NCBI RefSeq assembly: GCF_047663525.1
Contig: NC_092591.1
Span: forward strand, 46,911,501-46,975,500
Direction of reading: 5' to 3'
DNA length: 64,000 nucleotides
Origin: Anas platyrhynchos
Lineage: Eukaryota; Chordata; Aves; Anseriformes; Anatidae
Within the stretch, counting starts at the first letter, position 1; each line of letters opens with the position of its first letter. Made by a program: the position numbers and the translations under genes. This document shows, in pieces, positions 49,701 through 61,700 of the stretch. The notes beneath the pieces are model-generated. The model searched no databases. It was given only the letters and a program-made list of their open reading frames with translations, and was not told the origin of the DNA.

Positions 49701-52700
49701 AGTGTCAAAACACAGACAATGCAAGAAGGGAAGGAAAAACAAGAAACAGAAACCAACCCCCAAGTCAAGCAAAGGCAATCACTCCCCTCACTCCCCATCT
49801 TTCACCAGCACACCCAGGCGCAACCAGGCTCTGAGGAACGGCTCGTTCTGAAACCTGCAACCCTCATCGTCTTGCTGAGTGTTTTGGTGTACGGTAAGGA
49901 ATGGCTCGCTGGGCTCTTGCTGTAAACTCTGACAGCTCTGTCTCCTCCCTACCTCTCGCCCAGCCAAAGCCCACTAGCTGGACAGCAGACAGAGAAACAG
50001 AGAAGGTCTTTGTCTTGTTTTTCAGCTGTCATACACTCCATTTTCATCAGAGAATCATCTACAGTGATGCGTTTTCAATTTCAGATGTGCATAATATTGA
50101 GAAAACATTGATGTTTGAGGTGTTGCTGAGCAGTGCTCACACAGAATCAAGGACTTCTCATGCTGCCTTACCAGCGATGGGCCAAAACTCACTCAGGGGC
50201 TGTTCCACACCATTTGTCATCATGCTGAGCAATGGAAGTTGGGATGAACAACATGGAAATGGGACACAGGTTGCAGTGAGGCAATGCCAAAAGCAGCGGG
50301 AACAGAGAGTCAAGGAGTTTCTTGTTGTAGTAATGAAGGTGAGAACTGGGAAGGGCAAGCAGAGCAGAGGCAAGGCAGGAGGGAGCCTTACCTGGCTGCG
50401 AGGAGCTCGGCACTGCTGAGGACACAGTTGAGAGTGGAGAGGACGCAGATGAGGGCAGCGGGCTGGTTTTGGCTGTGGAGGGTGTGGAGGACGCAGGCGA
50501 CTCTGTGGGAGCACTGGTCCTCGCGGGAGAGGGCTTGGGCCTCAGGGTCGTAGGCGTGGGCCTGAGCCGGGAGCTTGGGGGCGATGGGGAGGAGGCTGTG
50601 GAAGGGGCGGCAGATGGCAGCCTGGTGCTGAGAGGGCTGCTGGGGGCAGGCGACGTCCTGGCCACTGGCACTGCTGGGCTGCTGGCGGGGCTGGCCTCGC
50701 TGGGCACGGACGTCCTGGAGGTGCTGCTGGCAGACGTGGCCGGGGTGGTCTTCTCCGTGCTCACGGGCGGCACGATGTGAGGCACCGTTGTCTCTTTGGG
50801 GGTGGAGGCTGCCGGGAGGAAAGCACAGGGGGAATGAGGGTGGCAGAGGGTGACAGCGCCCCGAGGCTGCCCTCCAGCAACTCAGCACCCTCTCCATCTC
50901 TATGATAGGGGAACATCTCATTGTGTGTCGCTCAGGCCTAGGACAATGGCATGGGATATCATCTGCCTGCTGCAAGCCAGGACTGTGTGCTCCGAGAGAG
51001 AGACCTGTGCTGCAGCACAATGACCAAAGAACTTCGAGGAAGAGGAAGCTGTCAGGGCCAAGGAGAAGGCCACCCATGGTGAGTTCACACTGGCTGATGG
51101 TTGGGCCCCACTCAATCTCTCTCACACTCCCAAACAGCAGGAAGAGGGCCACGTACCAGAAAGGCAAGAGAGAGGAAAAATTAATGCGTCAGAACTTGGA
51201 CGGTGCAAGAAATGAAGGAAAAACAAGAAAAAGAAACCCCCAAGTGAAGCAAAGGCAATCGCTCCCCACCTCCTACCAGCACACCCAGGCCCAGCCAGGC
51301 TCTGAAGAATGGCTCGTTCTGAAACATGCAACCCTCATCATCTTCCTGAGCGTTTTGGTGTACGGTAAGGAATGGCTCGCTGGGCTCTTGCTGTAAGCTC
51401 TGCCACCTCTGTCCCCTCCCTACCTCTTGCCCACCCTGAGCCCACTAGCTGGACAGCAGACAGAGAAACAGAGAAGGTCTTTGTCATGGTTTTCAGCTGT
51501 TATACACTCCATTTTCATCACAGTATTGTCTACATTGAGGTGTGTTCAATTTCGGATGTGCATAATGTTGAGAAAACATTGTGGGTTGAGGTGTTGATGA
51601 GCAGTGCTCACACATAGTCAAGGACTTCTCTACTTCTGATGCTGCCCTGCCTGTGAGGAGGCTGGAAATTCACTGGGAGCTGGGAGGGGACAGAGCCAGT
51701 GGCTGTTCCACACCATTTGACATCAGGATGAGTGATAAATGTTATGGTGAAGGGAGAGGAAAGGGATATAAAGAATCATGGCATGAGTGATCCCAGTAAA
51801 GGGCAAGCAGAGCAGAGGGAAGGCAGGAGGGAGCTTTACCTGGCTGTGAGGAGCTCGGCACTGCTGAGGACACAGTTGAGAGCGGGGAGGACGTAGATGA
51901 GGGCAGCGGGCTGGTTTTGGCTGTGGAGGGTGCGGAGGACGCAGGCGACTCTGTGGGAGCACTGGTCCTCGGGGGAGAGGGCTTGGGCCTCAGGGTCGTA
52001 GGCGTGGGCCTGAGCCGGGAGCTTGGGGGCGACGGGGAGGAGGCTGTGGAAGGGGCGGCAGATGGCAGCCTGGTGCTGAGAGGGCTGCTGGGGGCAGGCG
52101 ACGTCCTGGCCACTGGCACTGCTGGGCTGCTGGCGGGGCTGGCCTCGCTGGGCACGGACGTCCTGGAGGTGCTGCTGGCAGACGTGGCCGGGGTGGTCTT
52201 CTCCGTGCTCACTGGTGGCAATGTAGTTTTGGAGGCTGTCAGGTGGAAATTGCCAGTCAGTTGGTATTTTTAGAGCAAGAGCTGAAGGGAAGTGAAATGG
52301 GCAATTCTAACGTAAATATCTCCTCCTGGGGGTAAGGATAATACGTGCAGTACCACACCTCAGTGACTCTTTTTTCTATAGAATATAACAAAGAGATCTA
52401 TGATTCCCAGCATGTCCCGTCTCATCCCACTACCCCCCAGCATGGCCAGGTAGTCATGATTTATTAGGATGCCCTCCATCAGTTCATCTTTCTGCTCTTT
52501 CCTTAATTCTTTAGAAGGGAAGAAGTATCTCTACTTTCATTTTTCCACATGTTTAGAAGTAGTTTATCATGTGTCTGTTTCAGAACATGCTGGGACGGTT
52601 TCTTGGGAGAGTTGATGCTATTGATGGGACAGGCATATGCCCTGGGTGACTCTTTACTCTCTCCTGACCAGAGCACTCACCTGTTACTACTTTACTAGTT

Positions 52701-55700
52701 GGAGTCTTAGCTCTGGTTGGCTCCCTTGCTACAAAGAAAGGGATGAGAGAAAACAATGGTTGAGTCTTGGAAAGGATCCTAGGCAAAGCATTTTGTGGGA
52801 TCTCCTCAAAGAAGGTATCCTGTTTGACACCAGGTAGACTTGGGCATTTGTAGCCCCATAGGTCTAAGTGGGAGAAGTGTACCCTGGAGTTTGAGTGTGC
52901 ACCTTCTTGCCCACCCTCCACTGGTGATAATTTTGCACCCAGGGTCAACATCTGTCTTTATGTATGGTACAAGGAGTTGGCATTTATTGGCCCATCTTTA
53001 TCATGGGTGTGTCGGGGCCTAGGCTTCCTTTCGGTGGAGAGCATCCTTGTTTTCGGTCTCTCGCCCCAAATTTTCCCAGAGTTGTAATCTTCCACTCTCC
53101 ACTGCCTTCTCTCCCCACTGCTGCGCATTCTCAGGGTACCACTGCAAGGGGAGGAGTTGTGTTAACTAGTTTCCAATTACTAGTTGCAGGGCTGGAACTC
53201 ACAGAGGTCTGTACCCTGATGAAGTCCTGTGCCCCAGAGCCAAACCCCTGAAGCAGCAGCGGAGAAGGATGGCCAGTGTGACTGCCAGTCCCAGGACGTG
53301 CCTGAGTTGCAGGAGTACCATGGCAAGGGCAGTAGGAAGAGGAAATTAATACTAAAAGTGAAACCTGTGCAGAAAACGCCAGTTCGAAGAGAAGGGTGGG
53401 AGCTGAAAGGAGCAGGCAGCAGCAGCAGGAAGAGCAAGAGGGGCCTTACCGGGATGTGATGGTCTCAGCCGTGTTGAGGGCAGGGCAGATGAGGAGGAAG
53501 AAACAGATGAGGTTGAGGTGACAGGTAAAGAGCTGGGGCTCGGAGACGTCTTTGTCAGTGGGACTTCTGGACTGCTGGCAGGGCTGGCTTCTCTGGAAAC
53601 AGAGGTCTGGGAGGTACTGCTGGCCAATGTCACAGGTGTGGTCTTCTGCGTGATGAATTGTGGCACACTGTGTGGCACAGTTGGCCTTTTGTGGGTGACA
53701 GCTACCGGGAGGAAAGCACAAGTCAATTGAGGGTGGTGGAGCAAGAGGGGAAGGTGACAGAGGTGGGCAGTTCCGTGCCAGAAGCCATGGGCTTGCACTG
53801 GGACAAGAAAGGCACAGATGCCTCCTGCTGGGCAAGAGGGAGGGATGGCCCAGTGGCTCTGGCCCTCACTTTTCCCTTTCTGCTTCTCCCTATGAATGCA
53901 GGGCAAGAACCGAGCCAATTCAGCACCCTCTGCCTCTTTCTGGACCTCATGAGGGAAGATGAAGAGCCTCTCCAGATGTGTGTGTCTCCCTTGAAGGCAC
54001 TCCGGGCTAGGCATGGGCATCCCATGGGAAAGCTGGGTAAGTGAAAGAGTTGTAGGCTAATGGCAGCTCTCAGGTTCTTCTTACTCACCTACTGAGACTC
54101 GGTGGTGTAGAGTGGTTGCTTCAGTTCCCTCACTCTCTGTAAAGTAACGGTAAGTGGACGTTTAGTAATGGTTGATGTCTGAGAAGGTGCCTAGTTAAAG
54201 TGGGTTGCGATGCTTCCTCAGACTAAGCTGTAATTGTTGGCACAGGAAGACCTGGATGTATGCACCCCAACAGTAAGGATGGGAGATGTGTGGACTGGGA
54301 GAGAGTGTGTGCCCGCCCTCCCACTACAACTGACTTCTCCCTGCACACTGTCCCAGCTTCTGGTGTCAGAATACAGCATCAGAGGAGGCTGCGCTTGTTG
54401 ACCTACAGAGTACCTGACAACCCAAAGCGTAAGTCCTTTTGTGATAGATAGGATTTATGATTTTCAGAGACGTTGTTACAGTGGCATGGGGGAACACACA
54501 TTCCACCATCTGTAAGGTTTTCAAAACTCACTTTGAAGCACAAAGTGATTTTGCCTTAATTTGGAGGAATTGGTAGAATATGGTTTCCAAGAGAAATGTT
54601 AGGTTTAAAGATCTTATTGGATGTCTGATGCTTGTTCCATTGAGGGACACCATAATATCTATTTTTGTCACACTCCTTCAGACACCCATTCCCTTTCCTA
54701 CTTGCCATGTTAAAGACATCTAGTAAGAATGCCTGTTTTTATTACAAGGAATCCATTAACATGTTTTTTGAGTGACGGTTTCACATGACAGATATCAATC
54801 AGTATTTACCTACTGTTGTTAGTTCAGGCTGGCTGGAGGTTGCAATCTGAGATGTAGTATGAGAAGATATAGAGGTGGTTGTCATTTCCTTTTTTGTAGG
54901 GGTCTCGAAGAGTGGTGTAGTGACCCTTACTTTTTCTGTCTCTGTTGAAGCAGTGGTTGGTGAGGCAGTAGGTGTAGATATCGGCTTACTGGATGTGGTC
55001 CTTCTTGTTGAGGTAGTTATGGAGGGTGTAGTGACAGTTGTGGTCATACTTGGCGTAGTAAAAACCAATGTTGTATGTTCTTTTGGAGTAAAAGTAAAGA
55101 ATATAATGTGAGTAATCAATTTGCTTAAACCCGTATTCCAGAAACCCAAATTTTGCTCTTGCTCTTTTCAATGCTTTGTGTGTAATTGTTTGTATTTGTG
55201 TTCTCATAATCTTGCCATACATTTTCCACTTGTATTTGTTTTCTCATCTCAGATATTTCTTTGATCTCATTTTGTGTGTTTTTCCTGTGCTAGATTATTT
55301 TTCATATAATTTTTCTAAGAAGTTAGCTTTGATGACTTATTAGCTACAGTCTGTATGACTTAGCTAATGACAAGATTAGCCAATGAAATTATGTTCTGAA
55401 TTGGCCACAGTTTCAGCTTCTCAATTTGTATTACAAAATCAGATAACATCATATCATAGGACTTCACTTGTCCCGGTGCTCAAGTCACCTGGCACAATGG
55501 CAGCCCTTGAAGTTTTGTTTTAACTCCTGTGGTAACTCTTTTTATTTCCACTTTCTCTGATAGCCTGGGTCCAGGATAGATTTTTAGTTGAACTGCATGT
55601 CTGTGGTAAGTTGTATCCTATTATTAGTTTCCTCATAACTGAACTAACTGTAGAACGGGCTGAACAGGCTGAAACTAAGCTAATAAATCCAACTGGAGTT

Positions 55701-58700
55701 GAGGTGGCTCACTGCTTATAGAACTTCTAATGTGCTTCTCTGATGATTCACATGTAAGTTATTTTGGTTGCATTTTTAACTATTATCTATATCCTTTCTC
55801 TTTCCAGGCACTTTCCATCTACGCTTCTGAACATTTCTGGTTTGCAAACTCCTTTCTCGAAGCCTGCTTTGCCTACCTCATAATTTGCAGCCTTATGCTT
55901 GGACGTTGAGACAGCTTGCAATACCTAGCAGCTTCTTAGTAGAGTGATGTCTAAACTATGTATAGAATGGGTTTGGTGTAATTTATTTTAGACAGTAACG
56001 CTAACAACCTACCAGTTGTTGACTTTATTGTGACAAGAGGTGTTGCTGATGAAGTTCTTGGAATGGTGATTTTTGAGGTTATTGTTGGACTCATGGTCTC
56101 AGTTGATACAGTAGATGCAGAAGAGGTAATAGCAGGTGATGTTGGTAGCAGAGTTGCGGGTGATGTGACTGCTGTAGAGCTTCTTGTTATGTTAGGCTGC
56201 ACTGTTGTTACTAAGAGAAAAATCAAAATCAGAGGATAATAAATAGTTCTTAATAATCTATTATAAATATGCCTATATAAATTTATTTTTTTCAAGTAAA
56301 AAAACTAAACAACTACTTGTAGTAACAATTATTAATAGCTACTACCTTAATTTTAAATGAAATATTTGGGAAAAGCTTTCTATCTATTCCTTTGCAATTA
56401 TCTGCAGTATATATATTGAACAGGAATTTTTGCAGAAGCTTATTCAGACAGCCATCAGCATAACTTTTTCCCAATACTTTTCATCTTCATGGAAATTACT
56501 GTAATTTCTAACAAATCAAAGATCAGTATATACAGATTTCTTTTGTGGATCAGGCTGTTCGGGCTTGGTACACATGAGTTTCCATGAAGACCTTCTTAAA
56601 CTGACCCAGTGTTATAAGGTCAGTCACCATTAAAAATTATGGTGATTTTTTGGTGTGATTTCTGTGTATCAGAAACAAAACAGAAATTGTTTTTGACTTA
56701 GAGAGGTATTTCACTGTTGATATCTGGAAGTGCCTAAGTGTACTCAGGGAACACTGTTCTCTCAATAATTTCCTTTCCCAATTTAAGATTTCTAACACAT
56801 GTTAGAATAAAATGTGATAATTACAATAGTGAGTAGTTTTTCATTATTGCATCTTAAGCATGTGAAACTGGTGATGTCATCATATCAAGCAAAAAAGGAT
56901 ACTAGTTATCTCAGAAACACATATAACAACGTACATCACTGTGTAAGTACTTGTTTTAGCCAACTGCTTAACTAACCTGTCAAAGGTGAAGTTTCAGGTG
57001 TAGTACTAATGCTTTCATATCCTGTTGGATAAAGGTAGAACAGGTTAAATTTGTGAGTGGAAACATATTAAAAATATTCCAAATAAGGCTAATTTCAGAT
57101 TGGGAGAAAAATAAAGATCTTTCCAAGGATTGTGTTACTTAGTGAAATCATCCTGAAAATGTTCGCTACTACTTACTTCAGTGGGGGGCTTAAACAATGA
57201 TGAAAAAGTTAATACACCTCACAATAATAATACACGAGCATATTTTTGCTGCCTTTCTTATGTCTTTTATGGATAAGGGCACTCTCTGAATTTATTTATT
57301 TTTTTTTATGTGTAAATGAGATCACCAGCTGAGATTCCAGTTTCACAGGCTATAATTCCATAAAACGAAAAAAAAAAATGTCCTTGAGGTCATTTTTTAA
57401 ATCTGCATGGAAATCCAAACTGTGCAGATGGAGTCTATTCACAACATTATTTAGTAAGACAAGTTTTCAGAGTAGCACACCATACGGTAATAAATCTTAA
57501 GTTAAAATAATTAAAACAAACATACAAACAAAAACAAACAATTTAAAGAGAATTGCTATGCGAAGTCCACTAGCTAGGTCTGATTTCTTTCTACATGTTT
57601 TCTTTGTTTAAGAAAGGCGTTGAATGTATCTGGGACCTATACTTTCATCTTTACTTCATATAGATTAAAACATCAATGAACTTTCAGGAACACCCATATT
57701 TTGAGAAGTACTCACACAATTAATAGAATTTTTCACCTTCCTGATTAAAATCAGTCAGGGTCATACAGCTTCTCTATTGTAGCATTCCTTACCCTAATCC
57801 ATATTTTAATTAGTTATTTTCATTACATTATTTATCAACCAAAGTTTTACATATTAGCAGTACACTAATAAGATTCTTTTGAAGAAGAGTTATACTAGGA
57901 TGAATACTCACTGTTAATTGAGAGGTACTAGGAAAAATACTTCTTTGAGAACACACCAAGGTTTTAGTTACTGTACAAAAAGACAATGAGTATGTAGGTC
58001 CCTACTTACCACATGGCATGCATTTTTCCGTCTCATAGTCAAAATATTCATCATGAGAGCAGTTGTAACAGCCTGAAGAAAGGAGAAACTTGTGTTACCT
58101 TCTTCAGAGAACTGCATGTAGACTATATTATGTGTATAATCTAAATAATCTTTCTTTTATGAAGAAATTGTATTGATTGCAACTTAATATATTTAGGCAA
58201 CCACCTCCAACATAATCCTCAGAAGGATCGGTATATGTAGTATTTTTTTTCTTACTCCAACTATATCTATTTGTCTAATAGAAATAATACTCAGATAATA
58301 CATATATTTCTTACATAAATAGAGAAAATTCTTTTAATTTGGTGCATGTCAGAGGATATCTCTTCAAGCTAATCCGAGGTCAATACAAAATTAGGTATAG
58401 TACAGGCAATTACACTGATTATGCATCTAAAGCAGTAGTAGTAAGGTAAAGATCAGCAAAACTGCTTTAAAGACAACACCAATTAGAACACGACTATTTA
58501 ACCATGGCATGACTGAAAATAATTATCTTACTGCTTTGTGGTTTGAAATAGCATAGCTTCAATTACCTTCAATGTTGACATATTTGTAGTTTTGGTTTGG
58601 ACAATTACAGGGCCTGTAATGCCAGGTGCAGTTGTCATTGTTGTAGGCATAGGATAAAGCACCTCCACTTCCTGTGTTTTTATGAGAATTGTAATACTCA

Positions 58701-61700
58701 CAATAGACAGCTAAAAAGGACAAAAAACAGGACAGAAGTCAGAATTTTGCAAATTAATGACATTATTTTCAAAGTACTTAATGGAGGACAAAATTAGTCA
58801 ATGGCTTGAATCAAAAATTTTGTCACTGGAATTATCACTATCTGATGTAAAATGAAATGTATGCTTTAGTGAGATGAGTCAGTTTCTTTTTCTGTGAACG
58901 GACTATGCAGACATTTCCACAATTTCTAATGTATAATATAGTGAGTGCGTGAAAGAAACCATCAAAGATGACAAGCTTAGCATTGATTTATAACACTCAT
59001 CCTCTCTTTTCCTCCATGTATGGTGTTCTGGGACACACTGATATTTTCCTGTTTTACAGTGTTCCAGCCAGCACAGCTGTCTTTATTCCCTTGACATCCA
59101 CACAGATAGTGAATTCATCACAGCTAAAAGAAAACATTTTTTTACAGTTTCATATTCCATCTACTTACAAACTGACTATTCACTATACAGTAGCAGCAGA
59201 AAAAATATGCTGCCTTCTGTGATCACTTATCTCCTCATTATTCCACGGTAAAAACAGACATAATATTTTGGTTAATTTAGCACAAATGAAAAGTACAGAG
59301 TACAGAGTTCACGTTACTGAAATCAACTATTGGCCCATACAGAAAACACACCCTCTGAGGTGCATATGTAAGCAATTTCCTTTGTTACCATATTAATATA
59401 CTCATGATAAAAATAATTGTCTCTTAAACTGATTAAAGAAAGCTTAAAGAAACTTACGGCAAAACTCAGGGGTCCTCCAGTCAATGCAGATACCTTTATC
59501 TAAGCATGCCATCGCATATACCGCAATGGCATCACACATGCATTCACAATCCCCTCCAATGTCACAGCCACATGAGTCTCGAACGCAGGCCTCGTAATAG
59601 GGCATACGATTCACCTGCATCGGAAAATTAAGTCATGAATTTTCTAGGATTCATTGCTTTCTACAAGTACCTAACAGGAAGCTGTAAGGTATTCTTACCT
59701 TATTGTGACAGGCAGAAAAGACTTGGCTGTTGATGATGGAACATGTCTTTTCTGCCCAAGCCTTACGGTAAGGGTTCTTACTACATGGGTCCACTACAAA
59801 GTATACATCCCCACAGAGAGGATTCTCCTTCCAAGAGTTCACAAATTCCAGCTCATTTGATGCCACATACTTGCTTCGGGTTTCAAAATCATCTTTCATA
59901 TTGCCATTATAGTTCCCACACAAACCACAAATAGTTTCCTGCATAAAATAAAAACATGGTAAGTTACTTTCCCTCTCAGTTACTGACATTTTTTCCTGTG
60001 CATCACTGGTGATTGTAATCTACAAATACTCTCTCATATGTTCTTAGCCCCTTGTGCATGAGGTCCTGTTCATCAGTGGATGCCCTGCTCTTCTAAAGTG
60101 TAATTTGTAATTTGTCTTTGTCATCATTTATCAAATTCAAGCAAAACATGCAGTTGTTGTATAAAATACAAGCTCTTTAACTCAAAAGGTTCCTGTCACG
60201 CAGAAGGGTAATCACATAAAGTTAGATTTTTTCGGACATAATGATGAATAGAAAATGAATTGTTAGTAGAATCTCTGAAAAACCTTTGTCATCATAGAGA
60301 GTCAAGACAACTGTCATCAAATTGGCAGTTCAATCTGAACTGAAGGATAGTTTTCTGAGGAAGTTATTCTGCAATACCTGTGTTTCCCTGGAGATCTTGA
60401 TGAAGAAGTTCATGTGCTTATTCCAGATAAGGGTCATGTTGTATTTTCCTGGGATAATGATATCAAACATCAGGTGGAGAGCATTCTTTTTCACACTGTA
60501 TCGCACTAAAGGATTTTCCCCAGAAACAGAGAAGGTTTCATCTCGCAGTACAAGTGTCAGGTTCTGGAACAAAAATTACGTGTATGTTACAACTTACCAA
60601 GTTTCAGTATTTTTCTTACTTTCTGTGTCACACATGTTGAAGGTCAGATACAGAAGGTCTGCTACAGACCATCTTGTCATTCCTGTTTATTCTACAGTAG
60701 CCAGATACTGCTGAATAACTTTCTGTCATCCGTGATGGAGATCTTAAAAGGTAGTTGAGTTTCCTTGGGTTGTCACCCTATCTCAAAATAATTGCCTTTT
60801 GTTTCTTTTTTTATTTTAACGTATATGCAAATCTCCATAGAAATATTAAATATATATATATATACACACAACTGTCCTCATTAATTCTCATTGTTACATA
60901 CAATAGCATTTGTTGGAAATAGTATGGGCATCTATATGAAGCCAATAGAGTACAGGAGGTACATCTTCATGTATTCTTAGAAATAAAATATAAAAAGTTA
61001 CAGAGAAAATAGATCTAACACTAGAGCTCTGTTACTATCTCCTACTCTCAGGTGTACTCTTACAAATCCTGTTGTAGTGCAGTGTTTCAGAGTCTAGATA
61101 ATAAACAGAAAGGTTTGTCTGGAAAATGCACTTATCAAGCTGGATCCTGAGCAAACAATAAACTTTTTCAGCACTGCACTGATGAGCTGGAACTGCCAAT
61201 ATTCAGTAACCTGGCAAACGTGTACTGCTTGTAGTGACTGTTTAGTCACTACACATCTCATCTGTCCCTATACTTCTCTCTGTCTGATAGTGAAAAGACT
61301 AAAATGAGCTGATACTACTGGGCGTTACTGTTCAAGTACAGCCAAGGGCAAAAATTATCTGATTTTGGAAGCTGTCAGACAGCAGTAGAAATGAGGATAA
61401 TTGCTCATTACTTTAATTTCAAAGATGTATCTCAGGTAAAACAGTAGCGATCTGGATGTATTTTGAATTGGTGGATATTACCTGGACTAAGAAATCTGGA
61501 GAGGTTTTGTGTGTCACCCATGATAAGAATTCCTCAATTTTATACTAGTGTTTTCTTAGACTGAGTTTGGTGAAAAAAATAATCTTTTGACAGAGCCCAC
61601 TGTTGAGTAAGTAAGGTTCAAAATTTTGTGGCTTCTACATAGGGAAGAAGTTTGAGGACTGAAACACTGACATTAGAACTGATAAAAATGATGGCAGTTT

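Larger units (their letters stand above)
31415..51745 (+). mobile_element. Truncated ERVL-type LTR copies inside each array unit (dispersed set)
   Basis: Plus-oriented fragments of one avian ERVL-like LTR lie on the donor side of the repeat exons, at about 31,415-31,690; 33,303-33,430; 34,655-34,727 with 35,223-35,400; 37,500-37,590; 38,693-38,930; 40,168-40,425; 43,955-44,020; 45,208-45,465; 47,255-47,530; 48,820-48,910; 50,012-50,250 and 51,484-51,745. Shared pieces are GTCAAGGACTTCTCTGCTTC and GGGGCTGTTCCACACCATTT, which align with the fuller LTR at 46,275. Coordinates are approximate. No retroviral coding sequence is present. Confidence 0.75.
30480..52235 (-). repeat. MUC6: Tandem array of 13 MUC6 exon-intron units
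   Basis: Thirteen copies of one PTS exon with flanking intron. In transcript order (R1-R13) exon 5' ends are at 52235, 50808, 49468, 48043, 45979, 44531, 40934, 39489, 38149, 35913, 33946, 32204 and 30710. Undisturbed units measure about 1,340-1,500 bp; longer spacings are explained by CR1 or LTR insertions. Copies differ by a few substitutions in 417 nt, and flanking intron is also shared, so whole units were duplicated and homogenised. The array ends inside R13 at about 30,480, where the sequence becomes unique. Confidence 0.93.
47420..52235. repeat. Block duplication, copy 2 (R4-R1)
   Basis: Colinear with 35,300-40,950. The stretch 48,780-51,630 runs for about 2.8 kb with a single 1-nt indel near 49,000 against 37,460-40,310. 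It carries the shortened CR1 copy. Confidence 0.87.

Noticed and set aside
31784..51167. Minus-strand ORFs in a second frame through the repeat exons (reading ...[17 protein letters not shown]...)
   Set aside because: They are an alternative frame of the same exons. Splice phase and the mucin-like composition support the Pro/Ser/Thr frame.
30120..52235. Regular spacing suggesting a CRISPR-like or satellite array
   Set aside because: The repeated element is a spliced coding exon with intron in a vertebrate gene; there are no short spacers or palindromic repeats.
31865..52273. Plus-strand ORFs of 103-163 codons antisense to every repeat exon (Gly/Val/Ala/Leu-rich)
   Set aside because: They mirror the Ser/Pro/Thr codons of the MUC6 exons, lack stops because of GC richness, and have no homology of their own.
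53198..53242. A 45-nt minus-strand segment with a good acceptor and GTGAGT, phase 1-1
   Set aside because: It would encode a Trp/Leu/Gly-rich peptide unlike any PTS sequence and would end in T, whereas the other PTS exons end in G. Considered a chance match.
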